A stretch of 64,000 bases of DNA from positions 109,264,465 to 109,328,464 of the forward strand of contig NC_053392.1 of assembly GCF_905171765.1 (NCBI RefSeq), read 5' to 3'. This DNA is from Bufo bufo. Taxonomy: Eukaryota > Chordata > Amphibia > Anura > Bufonidae. This document shows, piece after piece, positions 52,787 through 62,744 of the stretch. Both the position numbers and the translations under genes were made by a program. Within the stretch, counting starts at the first letter, position 1. Each line of letters starts with the position of its first letter. Under the pieces are notes generated by a model. It did no database searches. It was not told where the DNA came from and saw only the letters and a program-made list of their open reading frames with translations.

Positions 52787-53600
52787 ACACAGTATATAAA
52801 CAGCATCTCCTCCGCTCACAGTATATAAACAGCATCTCCTCCGCTCACAGTATATACACAGCATCTCCTCCGCTCACAGTATATACACAGCATCTCCTCC
52901 GCTCACAGTATATACACAGCATATCCTCCGCTCACAGTATATACACAGCATCTCCTCCGCTCACAGTATATACACAGCATCTCCTCCGCTCACAGTATAT
53001 ACACAGCATCTCCTCCGCTCACAGTATATACACAGCATCTCCTCCGCTCACAGTATATACACAGCATCTCCTCCGCTCACAGTATATACACAGCATCTCC
53101 TCCACTCACAGTATATACACAGCATCTCCTCCGCTCACAGTATATACACAGCATCTCCTCCGCTCACAGTATATACACAGCATCTCCTCCACTCACAGTA
53201 TATACACAGCATCTCCTCCGCTCACAGTATATACACAGCATCTCCTCCGCTCACAGTATATACACAGCATCTCCTCCGCTCACAGTATATACACAGCATC
53301 TCCTCCGCTCACAGTATATACACAGCATATCCTCCGCTCACAGTATATACACAGCAGCTCCTCCGCTCACAGTATATACACAGCATATCCTCCGCTCACA
53401 GTATACGCAGCATCTCCTTTGCTCACAGTATGTACACAGCATCTCTTCAGCTCACAGTATAAAACAGCAGCTCCTTCACTCACAGTATATACTACATGCA
53501 CAGTTCCTCCACTGACAGTATATACACAGCTCCTCTGCACACAGTATACACACAGCATCTCCTCTGCTCACAGTATATACACAGCATCTTCTCTGCTCAT
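52787..53600. repeat. 29-bp minisatellite
   Basis: About 28 units of CACAGTATATACACAGCATC plus TCCTCCGCT, nearly uniform to 53390 and degenerate afterwards. Confidence 0.95.
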
Positions 53601-54553
53601 AGTTAGGATTTTTGGACCCCGGACCCGAACATTTCAGTAAAAGTTCGGGTTCGGTGTTCTGCGATTTCTTAGCGCTTTTTGAAAGGCTGCAGAGCAGCCA
53701 ATCAACAAGCGTTTAACTGTGTGACCTTAGAAGCCATCACAGCCATGCCTACTAATGGCATGGCTGTGATTAGCCAGTGCAGCATGTGACCTAGCCTCTA
53801 TATAAGCTGGAGTCACGTAGCGCTGCACGTCACTCTGCTGTGCTTAGAGTAGGGAGAGGATGCTGCTGCTGTGAGGGATAGAATAGGATAGAATCTTTAA
53901 TCATAACTCCAATTGAACTCAGCGATCTACATAGATTTAGTTGTGTGGGTGCAGTGCACAATCTTTTCACCCTGCCCTAAGCCTAGTGACACAGAAAAAT
54001 AACTTTTGTCCGTCTGTTAGTTAGGTGGGTGGCGGCGGCCATTTTATGCAAGCTCAATGCACCAGCACTGCATCTGTGCTTTTGTGTCATTCAAATCCAA
54101 GCTTGAAATACTGCAATAATAATCTGGTTTTAAAAACACACCCTTTTTTGGCAATATCCTACATCTGGTGCCTTTGCAGAATTAGTCAGTGTGAAATTTA
54201 AGCTACAAATACAGCTATAATTTTCTGGGTTTTAAAAAACACCCTTTTTGGGCAAAATACAATTTTATACCCCTTGCTGCATTTGTACGTGTGAAATTCA
54301 AGCGTTATATACTGCTGTCATATTCTGTTATTCAAAAAACACCCATTTTGGGCAAAATACTTAATATTGCAGCCTTTGCTGCATCTGTGATTGTTAAAAA
54401 CAAGCTTGAAATACTTTAATAATTTTCTGGCTTTGAAAAAAAACACCCTTTTTGGGCAAAATACACAATTTTACAGCCCTTGCATCTGCACGTGTGAAAT
54501 TCAAGCGTTATATACAGCTATCATATTCTGTCATTAAAAGAAACACCCTTTTT
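53601..54553 (+). mobile_element. Left end of a hAT-like element, truncated by L1
   Basis: It starts with a GGACCCGAAC/GTTCGGGTTC inverted pair, a palindrome GCCATGCCTACTAATGGCAT and a TATA box (53799-53806), then three to four roughly 130-bp imperfect repeats ending AACACCCTTTTTGGGCAAAA. The layout mirrors the 5' region of the hAT element at 21356. No transposase is reached before L1 begins. The hAT assignment is by resemblance. Confidence 0.55.
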
Positions 54554-54655
54554 GGGGGGGCGGAGCTAGCGCTTGTGCTGAATGGCTGGATCCAGCTGAA
54601 GCTCCTGCTTTCAACCTGCTGTGGGGACGGCATTCTTAAGCCAACAGATCACAAA

Positions 54656-55369
54656 ATGGTCAAATATGGTGGACCTAAACACGGGGATCCCACCCCACAA
54701 GCTAAAGTATTCCCCGCTGTGTCAGACATGACCAAATTCTTAAAAAAACAACAAGTAGCCGGACCAAACAAGGATCCCAAGATGGCCGCGACTCTCAGCA
54801 GCACTGCGTGTTACCACGCATCAGGCCATTCCGACTGTGAAGATGATTCCGGAGAAGCCGGTGATTTACAGAACCTCCCGATCTCCCGTCGCTTTATTAA
54901 GCAAGCCCCCGTTATTAGCCGTTTCCTGAATTTTCAGGATAAGGAAGCAATTCGAAAAGCGGCCAGAGCTGCGCCATCCATCCTCCTGGACGAGGTCCCT
55001 ATCCAGATTTACCAGGACCTATCTCCATCCACCCTACAAAAAAGAACAACCTTAAGACCTCTCACATCTCTCCTTAAAGAGAAACAGATTCCCTAAAGAT
55101 GGTCCTTCCCATTTGGACTTTCATTTATTGTCTCCGGTAAAAGGATTAACATCTCCTCCTTTTCGGATCTCCCAGAGGCTTTCAACGCGCTGGAAACTTC
55201 TCCGTTGGATATACTTGACTGGGATAAAGTACAAGACATTTCTTCCTTGCCATCTCTTCCAGTCCTTCAACCTTGGGAACTTTCAACCACTATAAAGAAG
55301 CAAAGGTCTAAGAAGAACAAGGACTCAGCAACTCCTAAGAAGCCGCATACTTCTCATAACGGTCCCTGA
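54656..55369 (+). pseudogene. L1 ORF1 protein, internally deleted, one stop
   Basis: The L1 RNA-binding chaperone. The C-terminal domain is recognisable: RFLNFQDKEAIRKAARAA, then IQIYQDLSPSTLQKRTTLRP, then WSFPFGLSFIVSGKR. A TAA at 55094-55096 replaces an expected aromatic codon, after which the same frame continues to TGA at 55367-55369. The coiled coil and most of the RRM expected upstream are missing between about residues 60 and 100, so the protein is about 237 codons against the usual 300-plus. The N-terminal start (MVKYGGPKHG) is the first ATG after the L1 5' end. Confidence 0.75.
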
Positions 55370-55479
55370 TTTACCCTCATTTAAATCAATATTCAAATCT
55401 CATCAGGACTCTCTAATCTGTCCTGACTCTACCTCTGTCCACCTCCAATATATACCAATGCTGAGTAAACAGTGGGCAA

Positions 55480-55967
55480 TAGAGATGTCGCGAACATAAA
55501 TTTTTCCGTTCGCGAACGGCAAACGCGGATTTCCGCAAATGTTCGAGAACGGGCGAACCGCCATAGACTTCAATAGACAGGCGAATTTTAAAACCCACAG
55601 GGACTCTTTCTGGCCACAATAGTGATGGAAAAGTTGTTTCAAGGGGACTAACACCTGGACTGTGGCATGCCGGAGGGGGATCCATGGCAAAACTCCCATG
55701 GAAAATTACGTAGTTGACGCAGAGTGTGGTAAGTTAAATTCGCAATGCGATTAATATAACCTGTATTAATCGCATTGCGATTACAACTTAGATCTGAGTT
55801 CCTAATGGTTGTATTGCTAGAATATAACGAAGATTGAGAATATAGTGCTATATTCGTCAATTCTAGCAATACAACCATTAGGAACTCAGATCTAAGTTGT
55901 AATCGCAATGCGATTAATATAACCTGTATTAATCGCATTGCGATTACAACTTAGATCCGCCGGCGCA
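55480..55967. mobile_element. Non-autonomous hAT fragment related to 21356-27819
   Basis: It starts TAGAGATGTCGCGAACATAA, the mirrored right end of the hAT at 21356. It has the same GTTCGCGAACG runs, the CATGCCGGAGG region and nested GCAATGCGATTAATATAACC palindromes. No second terminus or matching 8-bp duplication was found, so the other end is lost or lies in unrecognised sequence. Confidence 0.7.
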
Positions 55968-56748
55968 GGAGTTCTCATTCACAAGTTCAACTTCTAAACT
56001 TCGCAAGCAAGCAAGCACGTTGCGCCGTCACGTGGTAAAGGGGGACGGGGGGGTGACTCACTGCAGCCTGGTGAGTGGTGGGGCGCCGCGGCAGCTGCCC
56101 TGCAGGAGTCTCTGGTGCTGGGAGGAGGAGGTAGGTAGAGCGGCTCTGACTTTATAGACCAAATTATTTTAATAATACCCCAATAATAATAAGTTAATAA
56201 CCTAACCCCATTCATAAATTACTGCTGGATTATTATAGAGACGGCCACCCGGCCACATTTACTAATCTTTGCTCAGGGGGGCCCTCATAAATATAGACCC
56301 ACATGGTGTGGACTGGTCATTTTTACTAAGGAATATAATTTAAACGTTTATGTGCAAAAGAGAAAATAAGAAGTCAGCTCCAATCAGATATCCTTTCTTT
56401 TCCCTGCTACCCCCAGCATTTCTTTCCTTCCTAACTGCTCCTTTCCACCTACGTCCACTTACTATTATCTTGCTTTCCCCACTGTCCTCTTTTCCAATTA
56501 CCACTTTGTGATATGTTATCTTCTGTGATTACAACTCCCCACTCTGCTGCAGGTTACATGTGAATTATCATTCACTTTCCCCCTAATAGTCTCTTGTTAA
56601 TAATTGTGCAATCATTCACTATGGTACTAACCTCTTCAATAAGGTTATCAGTTTTAGTTATTATTTTCTTTAGTTATAATGTTGGGCTCTCCATAATTGC
56701 CACAATACCTATTCTCAGCTTTATCTTATGCCATTATCCAGACAAGTT
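55968..56748. other. Inter-ORF stretch of the L1, partly unassigned
   Basis: 55968-56240 is GC-rich and unassigned. From about 56240 the sequence (ACATTTACTAATCTTTGCTC onward) reads as L1 leader up to ORF2. No gene. Confidence 0.4.
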
Positions 56749-57394
56749 ATGGCTGATTTAAATGTAGTATCCTATAATGTAAAGGGTCTAAGGTCTCCCT
56801 CTAAACACTGCCAAATATTCTCCCTTCTATGGAAGGAAAAATGCTCAGTAGTATTCCTTCAAGAAACCCACTATAAACACAACAACTACCCTAACCTTTC
56901 CTTCTCTAAATTCCCGACATGGTATTACTGTGGTGCTAATGGTGCAGCTTCTAGGGGAGTCCGCATTGGGTTTCGAAGAGGTATCCCCTTCACATATCTA
57001 AATCATATCCAGGACCCAGGGGGGCGTTACATTATCCTGAAAGGCCAAGTAGGCCAGACGCTCTATACTTTTGTTAACGCCTATGCACCCAATGCTGAGT
57101 CGCTGACCAACCTCGATGGATTGCTCAACTTCTCTCCTTAGTAGAGATACACAGGGAGGGCATCATTATCTTAGCAGGCAATCTAAATTTAGCCCTCAAC
57201 CCTCTGATTGATACCTCCTCAAAGAAGTCTGCACTATCATCTAGAGCGATCCGAGCTACTCTGGCTAGATTGTTTAACCTAGGGCTTGTTGATATATAGA
57301 GATGCTTGAATCCTAATGTCATTGATTATTCTTTTTATTCTTCAGCTAACAATTCCTACAGCAGAATTAACTATATACTAGTGTCGAAGGAGCA
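56749..57394 (+). pseudogene. L1 ORF2, endonuclease part, before Gypsy-2
   Basis: It starts MADLNVVSYNVKGLRSP (or 56728, seven residues earlier) and shows the apurinic-type endonuclease motifs: the NVKGL and LQETHY blocks, then the NAYAPN block. A frameshift at about 57125 and a TAG near 57298 follow. The GDFNLA-type motif reads AGNLNLALNP, so an active-site Asp has changed to Asn. It ends at SKEH, where Gypsy-2 is inserted. The function of the intact protein is nicking target DNA for LINE insertion. Confidence 0.85.
57390..57394. repeat. Gypsy-2 target-site duplication, left
   Basis: GAGCA, repeated at 62745-62749. L1 ORF2 reads through when one copy and the element are removed. Confidence 0.87.
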
Positions 57395-57947
57395 TGTCAC
57401 AAGCAGACAGCTGAGAAGCTCTGACAGGAGCCGTTCAGATCCTCCCCCTTGAGTTTCTTTGTTTTGGTTTCTGTTCCTCACCTCGTTAGGCTATCTCAGC
57501 TGTCATGCAGTCAGACTCATTACCTCCCTTTATATTCTCCCCCATAAGGTAGTTGGGTGTGGCTGATACTACTTCCTGGAATGAGTGTGCATGCTGTCTT
57601 CAGCTCCCAGCTCCCAGCTCCCAGTTCTCAGTTCACAGTCGTCTTCAGATAAGTGCTGTTTTGTATTTATGATTTTCTGTTGTCTGGATCCAGGTGACCC
57701 TGACTCCCTCCGTGTCTATGTAGGGAGCCGGTGGTCGTGTCCCCTCACTATTGTAGGGCCTTTAGGTTAAGATAGCCGAGGTACGTGGATATGCGCCCAT
57801 TCACCTTTAGAGTGGTCGCATAGGCTGAGCAATAAGGGAGAGCGGCAGGTCGATTGCAGGGGTCTCCCTTTTGTTCCTTAGTTGTGGATCCAGTTAGTCA
57901 TCGTTTGTTATTTGTATCATATTGTTTCCTGTACACCATCCGTGACA
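57395..57947 (+). repeat. Gypsy-2 5' LTR
   Basis: It runs from TGTCACAAGC to CATCCGTGACA. TATA-like TTTATATT lies at 57529-57536. A CAGCTCCCAGCTCCCAG short repeat differs by one base from the 3' LTR. Confidence 0.93.
57529..57568 (+). promoter_or_regulatory. Gypsy-2 LTR TATA box and primer-donor decamer
   Basis: TTTATATT (57529-57536) is followed about 25 bp later by GTGGCTGATA (57559-57568), the exact reverse complement of 57949-57958. Same arrangement as Gypsy-1 with a different sequence. Confidence 0.6.
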
Positions 57948-57960
57948 TTATCAGCCACCA
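57948..57960 (+). promoter_or_regulatory. Gypsy-2 primer-binding site, self-priming type
   Basis: TATCAGCCAC at 57949-57958 begins two bases inside the internal region and pairs perfectly with LTR 57559-57568. No TGG tRNA-type site is present. Confidence 0.65.
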
Positions 57961-57974
57961 AAACCGTCTCAAGC

Positions 57975-60900
57975 ATGGATCCGGTTTCACTTTTGGCTGA
58001 ACGCTTTCAGGGTCTTGCTTTGGAGGTAGCTGATCTCCGTAAGACTTTTTCTCAGTTTCAAGTGACCGGTTCAGCTTGCGTTCATGGAGTTTTTGCTGAG
58101 CCTAAGATTTCGCTCCCGGATACGTTTTCCGGGGGTAGTGAGAATTTTGTACGTTTTAGAGAGGCTTGCAAACTCCATTTTCGCCTTCTTCCCCATTCTT
58201 CCGGTGATGAAGAACGAAGGGTGGGCATCATTATATCGCTGCTCAGGGGTAATGCTCAGTCCTGGGCCTTTTCGCTGCCGGAGAGGGCACAACCCCTCCG
58301 TTCAGTGGATGAATTCTTTTTAGCCCTGGGTCAGATATATGATGATCCGGATCGTATTGCTCTGGCTGAGTCTAGACTACGTCTGTTATGCCAGGGTAAA
58401 CAATCCGCAGAGATATACTGCTCAGAATTTCGGAGATGGGCAGCAGATACGGGTTGGAATGATGCTGCACTCCGAAGTCAATTTTGCTATGGTCTTTCTG
58501 AGGGATTGAAAGATGCATTTGCCTTTCATGAAAGACCTACCTCCTTGAATTCTGCTATGTCTCAGGCTGTTCGTATTGACAGGCGTCTTAAAGAAAGAGG
58601 AGAGATTTCTCCTTCTTATCATGCTCAGTCCCGGGACAGTGCAGCGGAGTCATTCTGTGCACAGGGGTCTCAGTCGCTGTCAGCCCCTTCTGAGCAGGAG
58701 CCCATGCAGCTGGGGTTGATTGCCTCTGACAATAGAGGATTCAGCCCGCAGGGCAGGGTTTGCTTTTGTTGTGGAGGTATAAATCATCTGGCAAATGTTT
58801 GTCCCTCTAGGAGATTCAGGCAGTTTTCTGGGAGTAATAAAGAGACAAAAAGGAAGAAATCTTTTAAGAATATTCCGTCTGTTACTATTGGCAGGGTTGA
58901 GGCGGAAATTGAAGAATTGTCTTTTGCTTGTAGTTCCCGTTTTGTCCTGCCTGCTAGGGTGGCGCTAGAGAGCAAGAGCATTTTTTGTGAGATTTTTGTG
59001 GATAGTGGAGCAGCTGTCAACCTCATTGATAACCAATTTGCAATAACTCATGGTTTCCAGGTATGCACTTTGCGAAAAAATATTCCTGTTTTTTCTATTG
59101 ATTCAGCTCCACTTTCTCAGAAATCATTAAAGGGCATAGTTCACAATATCCGTTTAATTGTGAATGATACTCATGTTGAGGATGTGTCATGTTTCGTCCT
59201 TGGCGGTTTGCCTACTCCTCTAGTGTTGGGGCTACCCTGGCTCACTAAACATAACCCCACCATTGATTGGCCAGCGAGGCAAATAAATGGTTGGAGTGAC
59301 TTTTGCAGAGAGAATTGCCTCATAACATCTATTTCTGAGGTTTCTACTAAAACTGTACCACCTTTCCTCTCTGAATTTTTGGATGTTTTCTCTGAGAGTG
59401 GAGTTCAGGGTTTACCTCCGCACAGGGAGTATGATTGCCCTATTGATCTCATCCCAGGCGCCAAGCTGCCTAAATCTCGTTTATACAATCTTTCCCAACC
59501 TGAGAGGGTCGCTATGCGTGCTTATATCTCTGAGAGTCTGAGAAAAGGACACATACGACCCTCGAAGTCACCTGTTGCCGCTGGTTTTTTCTTTGTTAAG
59601 AAAAAAGATGGTTCTTTAAGACCTTGTCTGGATTTCAGGGAGCTGAACAGTATCACTATTCGTGATCCTTATCCGCTTCCTTTAATCCCAGATTTGTTTA
59701 ACCAGGTTGTTGGGGCGAAAGTCTTTTCCAAATTAGACCTAAGAGGGGCATACAACCTGGTTAGGGTCAGAGAAGGAGACGAATGGAAGACGGCTTTCAA
59801 TACCCCTGAGGGCCATTTTGAGAATTTAGTTATGCCTTTTGGTTTGATGAATGCCCCAGCCGTTTTTCAGCATTTTGTCAACAGCATTTTTTATCATTTA
59901 ATGGGAAAATTTGTATTAGTGTATTTGGATGACATTTTGATTTTTTCTCCTGATTTCAAAACTCATAAGGAACACTTATGTCAGGTCTTACTCATCCTGC
60001 GGGAGAATAAATTATACGCGAAACTGGAAAAGTGTGTGTTTGCGGTTCCGGAGGTCCAATTTCTGGGGTTTCTTGTCTCCGCTTCTGGTTTTCGCATGGA
60101 CCCCGAGAAGGTCCGCGCTGTGCTTGAGTGGGAGCTTCCTGAGAATCAGAAGGCGCTGATGCGTTTTTTGGGCTTTGCTAATTATTACAGGAAATTTATT
60201 TTGAATTATTCCTCTGTTGTTAAACCACTCACGGATATGACCAAAAAGGGGGTAGACTTTTCTTCCTGGTCGGTAGAGGCGCGTAAGGCCTTTTCTAATA
60301 TCAAGGAGAGTTTTGCTTCTGCTCCCATCCTAGTACAACCTGATGTTTCCTTACCCTTCATAGTTGAGGTTGATGCTTCTGAGGTAGGGGTGGGGGCGGT
60401 CTTGTCTCAGGGTTCCTCTCCTGCCAAATGGCAACCGTGTGCCTTTTTCTCAAAGAAGCTCTCCTCCGCAGAGAGAAATTATGATGTGGGAGATAGGGAA
60501 TTGTTGGCCATCAAGTTGGCTTTTGAGGAATGGCGCCATTGGCTAGAGGGAGCCAGACACCCTATTACCGTGTTTACTGACCATAAAAATCTGGCCTATT
60601 TGGAGTCAGCCAAGCGTCTGAACCCGAGACAGGCCAGATGGTCTTTGTTCTTTTCAAGGTTTAATTTTGTTGTTACGTTCCGCCCTGGGGTTAAGAATGT
60701 GAAGGCAGATGCCCTGTCACGTTGTTTTCCGGGAGGTGGGAATTTTGAAGACCCGGGTCCCATTTTAGCTGAAGGTGTGGTGGTCTCTGCTCTTTTTCCT
60801 GAATTGGAGGCAGAGGTGCAGGCAGCCCAGTCAGAAGCTCCTGATCTTTGTCCTCCTGGGAGGTTGTTTGTGCCTCTCGCTTTGAGACACAAGATTTTTA

Positions 60901-62249
60901 AAGAACACCATGATACGGTCCTTGCTGGGCACCCGGGGACAAGAGCCACACTGGATCTCATTGCTCGGAGATTCTGGTGGCCTGCGCTTCGTAAGTCGGT
61001 TGAGGGTTTTGTGGCAGCTTGCGAGACTTGCGCTCGTGCCAAGGTCCCTCACTCACGGCCATCAGGTCCTCTCCTTCCTTTGCCCATTCCTTCCCGTCCT
61101 TGGACACATCTGTCCATGGACTTCATAACGGACTTGCCTCGTTCCTCGGGGAAGTCTGTGATTCTGGTGGTGGTGGACCGTTTTAGCAAAATGGTGCACT
61201 TTATCCCTTTTCCCGGTTTGCCCAATGCTAAGACGCTGGCGCAGGCATTTGTTGACCACATTGTCAAATTGCATGGGATTCCTTCTGACATAGTCTCTGA
61301 TAGGGGCACGCAGTTTGTTTCCAGATTCTGGAAGGCTTTCTGTTCTCGCTTGGGGGTTCGCCTGTCATTCTCTTCTGCTTTCCATCCGCAGTCGAATGGC
61401 CAGACAGAGCGTGTCAATCAGAATCTGGAGACATATCTGCGCTGTTTTGTGGCGGAGAATCAGGAGGATTGGTGTTCGTTTTTGTCCCTTGCTGAGTTTG
61501 CTTTAAATAACCGTCGTCAGGAGTCCTCTGATAAGTCACCATTTTTTGGTGCATATGGGTTTCATCCGCAGTTTGGGACTTTCTCTGGAGAGGGCTCTTC
61601 TGGTTTGCCTGATGAGGACAGATTCTCCTCGTATTTGTCATCTATTTGGCAAAATATTCAGGATAATCTAAAGAATATGAGTGAGAGATATAAGCGTGTG
61701 GCAGATAAAAGACGTATGCCTGGTCCGGACCTGAATGTTGGTGATTTGGTGTGGCTGTCTACCAAGAATATCAAATTGAAGGTTCCCTCCTGGAAGTTGG
61801 GTCCTAGGTTTATTGGGCCTTACAAGATCCTGTCTGTCATCAATCCTGTTGCCTACCGTCTTGATCTTCCTCAGACTTGGAAGATCCATAATGTTTTCCA
61901 TAAGTCCTTATTGAAACCTTATGTTCAACCTATTGTACCCTCACCTTTGCCTCCTCCTCCGATTATGGTTGATGGGAATCTTGAATTTCAGGTCTCTAGG
62001 ATTGTGGATTCTCGTCTTGTCCGCGGTTCCCTCCAGTACCTCGTTCATTGGGAGGGTTATGGTCCTGAGGAGAGGATGTGGCTCCCAGTGACGGACATTA
62101 AGGCCTCTCGCCTCATCAGGGCTTTCCATAGGTCCCATCCTGAGAAGGTGGGCCCTGAGTGTCCGGAGTCCACTCCTAGAGGGAGGGGTACTGTCACAAG
62201 CAGACAGCTGAGAAGCTCTGACAGGAGCCGTTCAGATCCTCCCCCTTGA
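57975..62249 (+). CDS. Gypsy-2 Gag-Pol polyprotein with chromodomain
   Basis: I chose the ATG at 57975 (MDPVSLLAERFQG), 27 bp after the LTR; the frame is also open back into the LTR, but those codons lie upstream of the primer site. The product is 1,424 residues. In order: Gag-like region; CCHC knuckle (C263, C266, H271, C276); aspartic protease with DSGA at about 343-346; reverse transcriptase with YLDD at 650-653; RNase H beginning VDASE; integrase with zinc region (CETCARAK) and D1049, D1109, E1145 (D,D35E); and a chromodomain at about 1336-1388 (QYLVHWEGYGPEERMW). Gag and Pol are in one frame. The stop lies 58 bp inside the 3' LTR, so the last 18 or so residues are LTR-encoded. No lesion is visible. 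Confidence 0.94.
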   Translation: MDPVSLLAERFQGLALEVADLRKTFSQFQVTGSACVHGVFAEPKISLPDTFSGGSENFVRFREACKLHFRLLPHSSGDEERRVGIIISLLRGNAQSWAFSLPERAQPLRSVDEFFLALGQIYDDPDRIALAESRLRLLCQGKQSAEIYCSEFRRWAADTGWNDAALRSQFCYGLSEGLKDAFAFHERPTSLNSAMSQAVRIDRRLKERGEISPSYHAQSRDSAAESFCAQGSQSLSAPSEQEPMQLGLIASDNRGFSPQGRVCFCCGGINHLANVCPSRRFRQFSGSNKETKRKKSFKNIPSVTIGRVEAEIEELSFACSSRFVLPARVALESKSIFCEIFVDSGAAVNLIDNQFAITHGFQVCTLRKNIPVFSIDSAPLSQKSLKGIVHNIRLIVNDTHVEDVSCFVLGGLPTPLVLGLPWLTKHNPTIDWPARQINGWSDFCRENCLITSISEVSTKTVPPFLSEFLDVFSESGVQGLPPHREYDCPIDLIPGAKLPKSRLYNLSQPERVAMRAYISESLRKGHIRPSKSPVAAGFFFVKKKDGSLRPCLDFRELNSITIRDPYPLPLIPDLFNQVVGAKVFSKLDLRGAYNLVRVREGDEWKTAFNTPEGHFENLVMPFGLMNAPAVFQHFVNSIFYHLMGKFVLVYLDDILIFSPDFKTHKEHLCQVLLILRENKLYAKLEKCVFAVPEVQFLGFLVSASGFRMDPEKVRAVLEWELPENQKALMRFLGFANYYRKFILNYSSVVKPLTDMTKKGVDFSSWSVEARKAFSNIKESFASAPILVQPDVSLPFIVEVDASEVGVGAVLSQGSSPAKWQPCAFFSKKLSSAERNYDVGDRELLAIKLAFEEWRHWLEGARHPITVFTDHKNLAYLESAKRLNPRQARWSLFFSRFNFVVTFRPGVKNVKADALSRCFPGGGNFEDPGPILAEGVVVSALFPELEAEVQAAQSEAPDLCPPGRLFVPLALRHKIFKEHHDTVLAGHPGTRATLDLIARRFWWPALRKSVEGFVAACETCARAKVPHSRPSGPLLPLPIPSRPWTHLSMDFITDLPRSSGKSVILVVVDRFSKMVHFIPFPGLPNAKTLAQAFVDHIVKLHGIPSDIVSDRGTQFVSRFWKAFCSRLGVRLSFSSAFHPQSNGQTERVNQNLETYLRCFVAENQEDWCSFLSLAEFALNNRRQESSDKSPFFGAYGFHPQFGTFSGEGSSGLPDEDRFSSYLSSIWQNIQDNLKNMSERYKRVADKRRMPGPDLNVGDLVWLSTKNIKLKVPSWKLGPRFIGPYKILSVINPVAYRLDLPQTWKIHNVFHKSLLKPYVQPIVPSPLPPPPIMVDGNLEFQVSRIVDSRLVRGSLQYLVHWEGYGPEERMWLPVTDIKASRLIRAFHRSHPEKVGPECPESTPRGRGTVTSRQLRSSDRSRSDPPP
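62178..62191 (+). promoter_or_regulatory. Gypsy-2 polypurine tract
   Basis: AGAGGGAGGGGTA lies directly before the 3' LTR and inside the coding frame. Confidence 0.75.
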
Positions 62250-62744
62250 GTTTCTTTGTTTTGGTTTCTGTTCCTCACCTCGTTAGGCTATCTCAGCTGT
62301 CATGCAGTCAGACTCATTACCTCCCTTTATATTCTCCCCCATAAGGTAGTTGGGTGTGGCTGATACTACTTCCTGGAATGAGTGTGCATGCTGTCTTCAG
62401 CTCCCAGCTCCCAGCTACCAGTTCTCAGTTCACAGTCGTCTTCAGATAAGTGCTGTTTTGTATTTATGATTTTCTGTTGTCTGGATCCAGGTGACCCTGA
62501 CTCCCTCCATGTCTATGTAGGGAGCCGGTGGTCGTGTCCCCTCACTATTGTAGGGCCTTTAGGTTAAGATAGCCGAGGTACGTGGATATGCGCCCATTCA
62601 CCTTTAGAGTGGTCGCATAGGCTGAGCAATAAGGGAGAGCGGCAGGTCGATTGCAGGGGTCTCCCTTTTGTTCCTTAGTTGTGGATCCAGTTAGTCATCG
62701 TTTGTTATTTGTATCATATTGTTTCCTGTACACCATCCGTGACA
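62192..62744 (+). repeat. Gypsy-2 3' LTR
   Basis: 553 bp, two differences from the 5' LTR as read. It contains the end of the gag-pol frame. Confidence 0.93.

Larger units (their letters stand above)
57395..62744 (+). mobile_element. Gypsy-2: intact chromodomain Ty3/Gypsy LTR retrotransposon
   Basis: A complete 5,350-bp element with 553-bp LTRs that differ at two positions I can see (about 57626/62423 and 57709/62506), a self-complementary primer-binding site, one intact gag-pol frame and a 5-bp duplication, inserted into L1 ORF2. It is related to but clearly distinct from Gypsy-1. It is slightly older than Gypsy-1 by LTR identity but still young. Confidence 0.92.

Noticed and set aside
52787..53600. 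CRISPR-like array with a 29-bp period
   Set aside because: There are no distinct spacers; the whole unit repeats. It is a eukaryotic minisatellite.
57882..57974. Upstream extension of the Gypsy-2 frame into the 5' LTR
   Set aside because: The frame is open but crosses the LTR end and the primer-binding site. The ATG at 57975 fits the position used by Gypsy-1.
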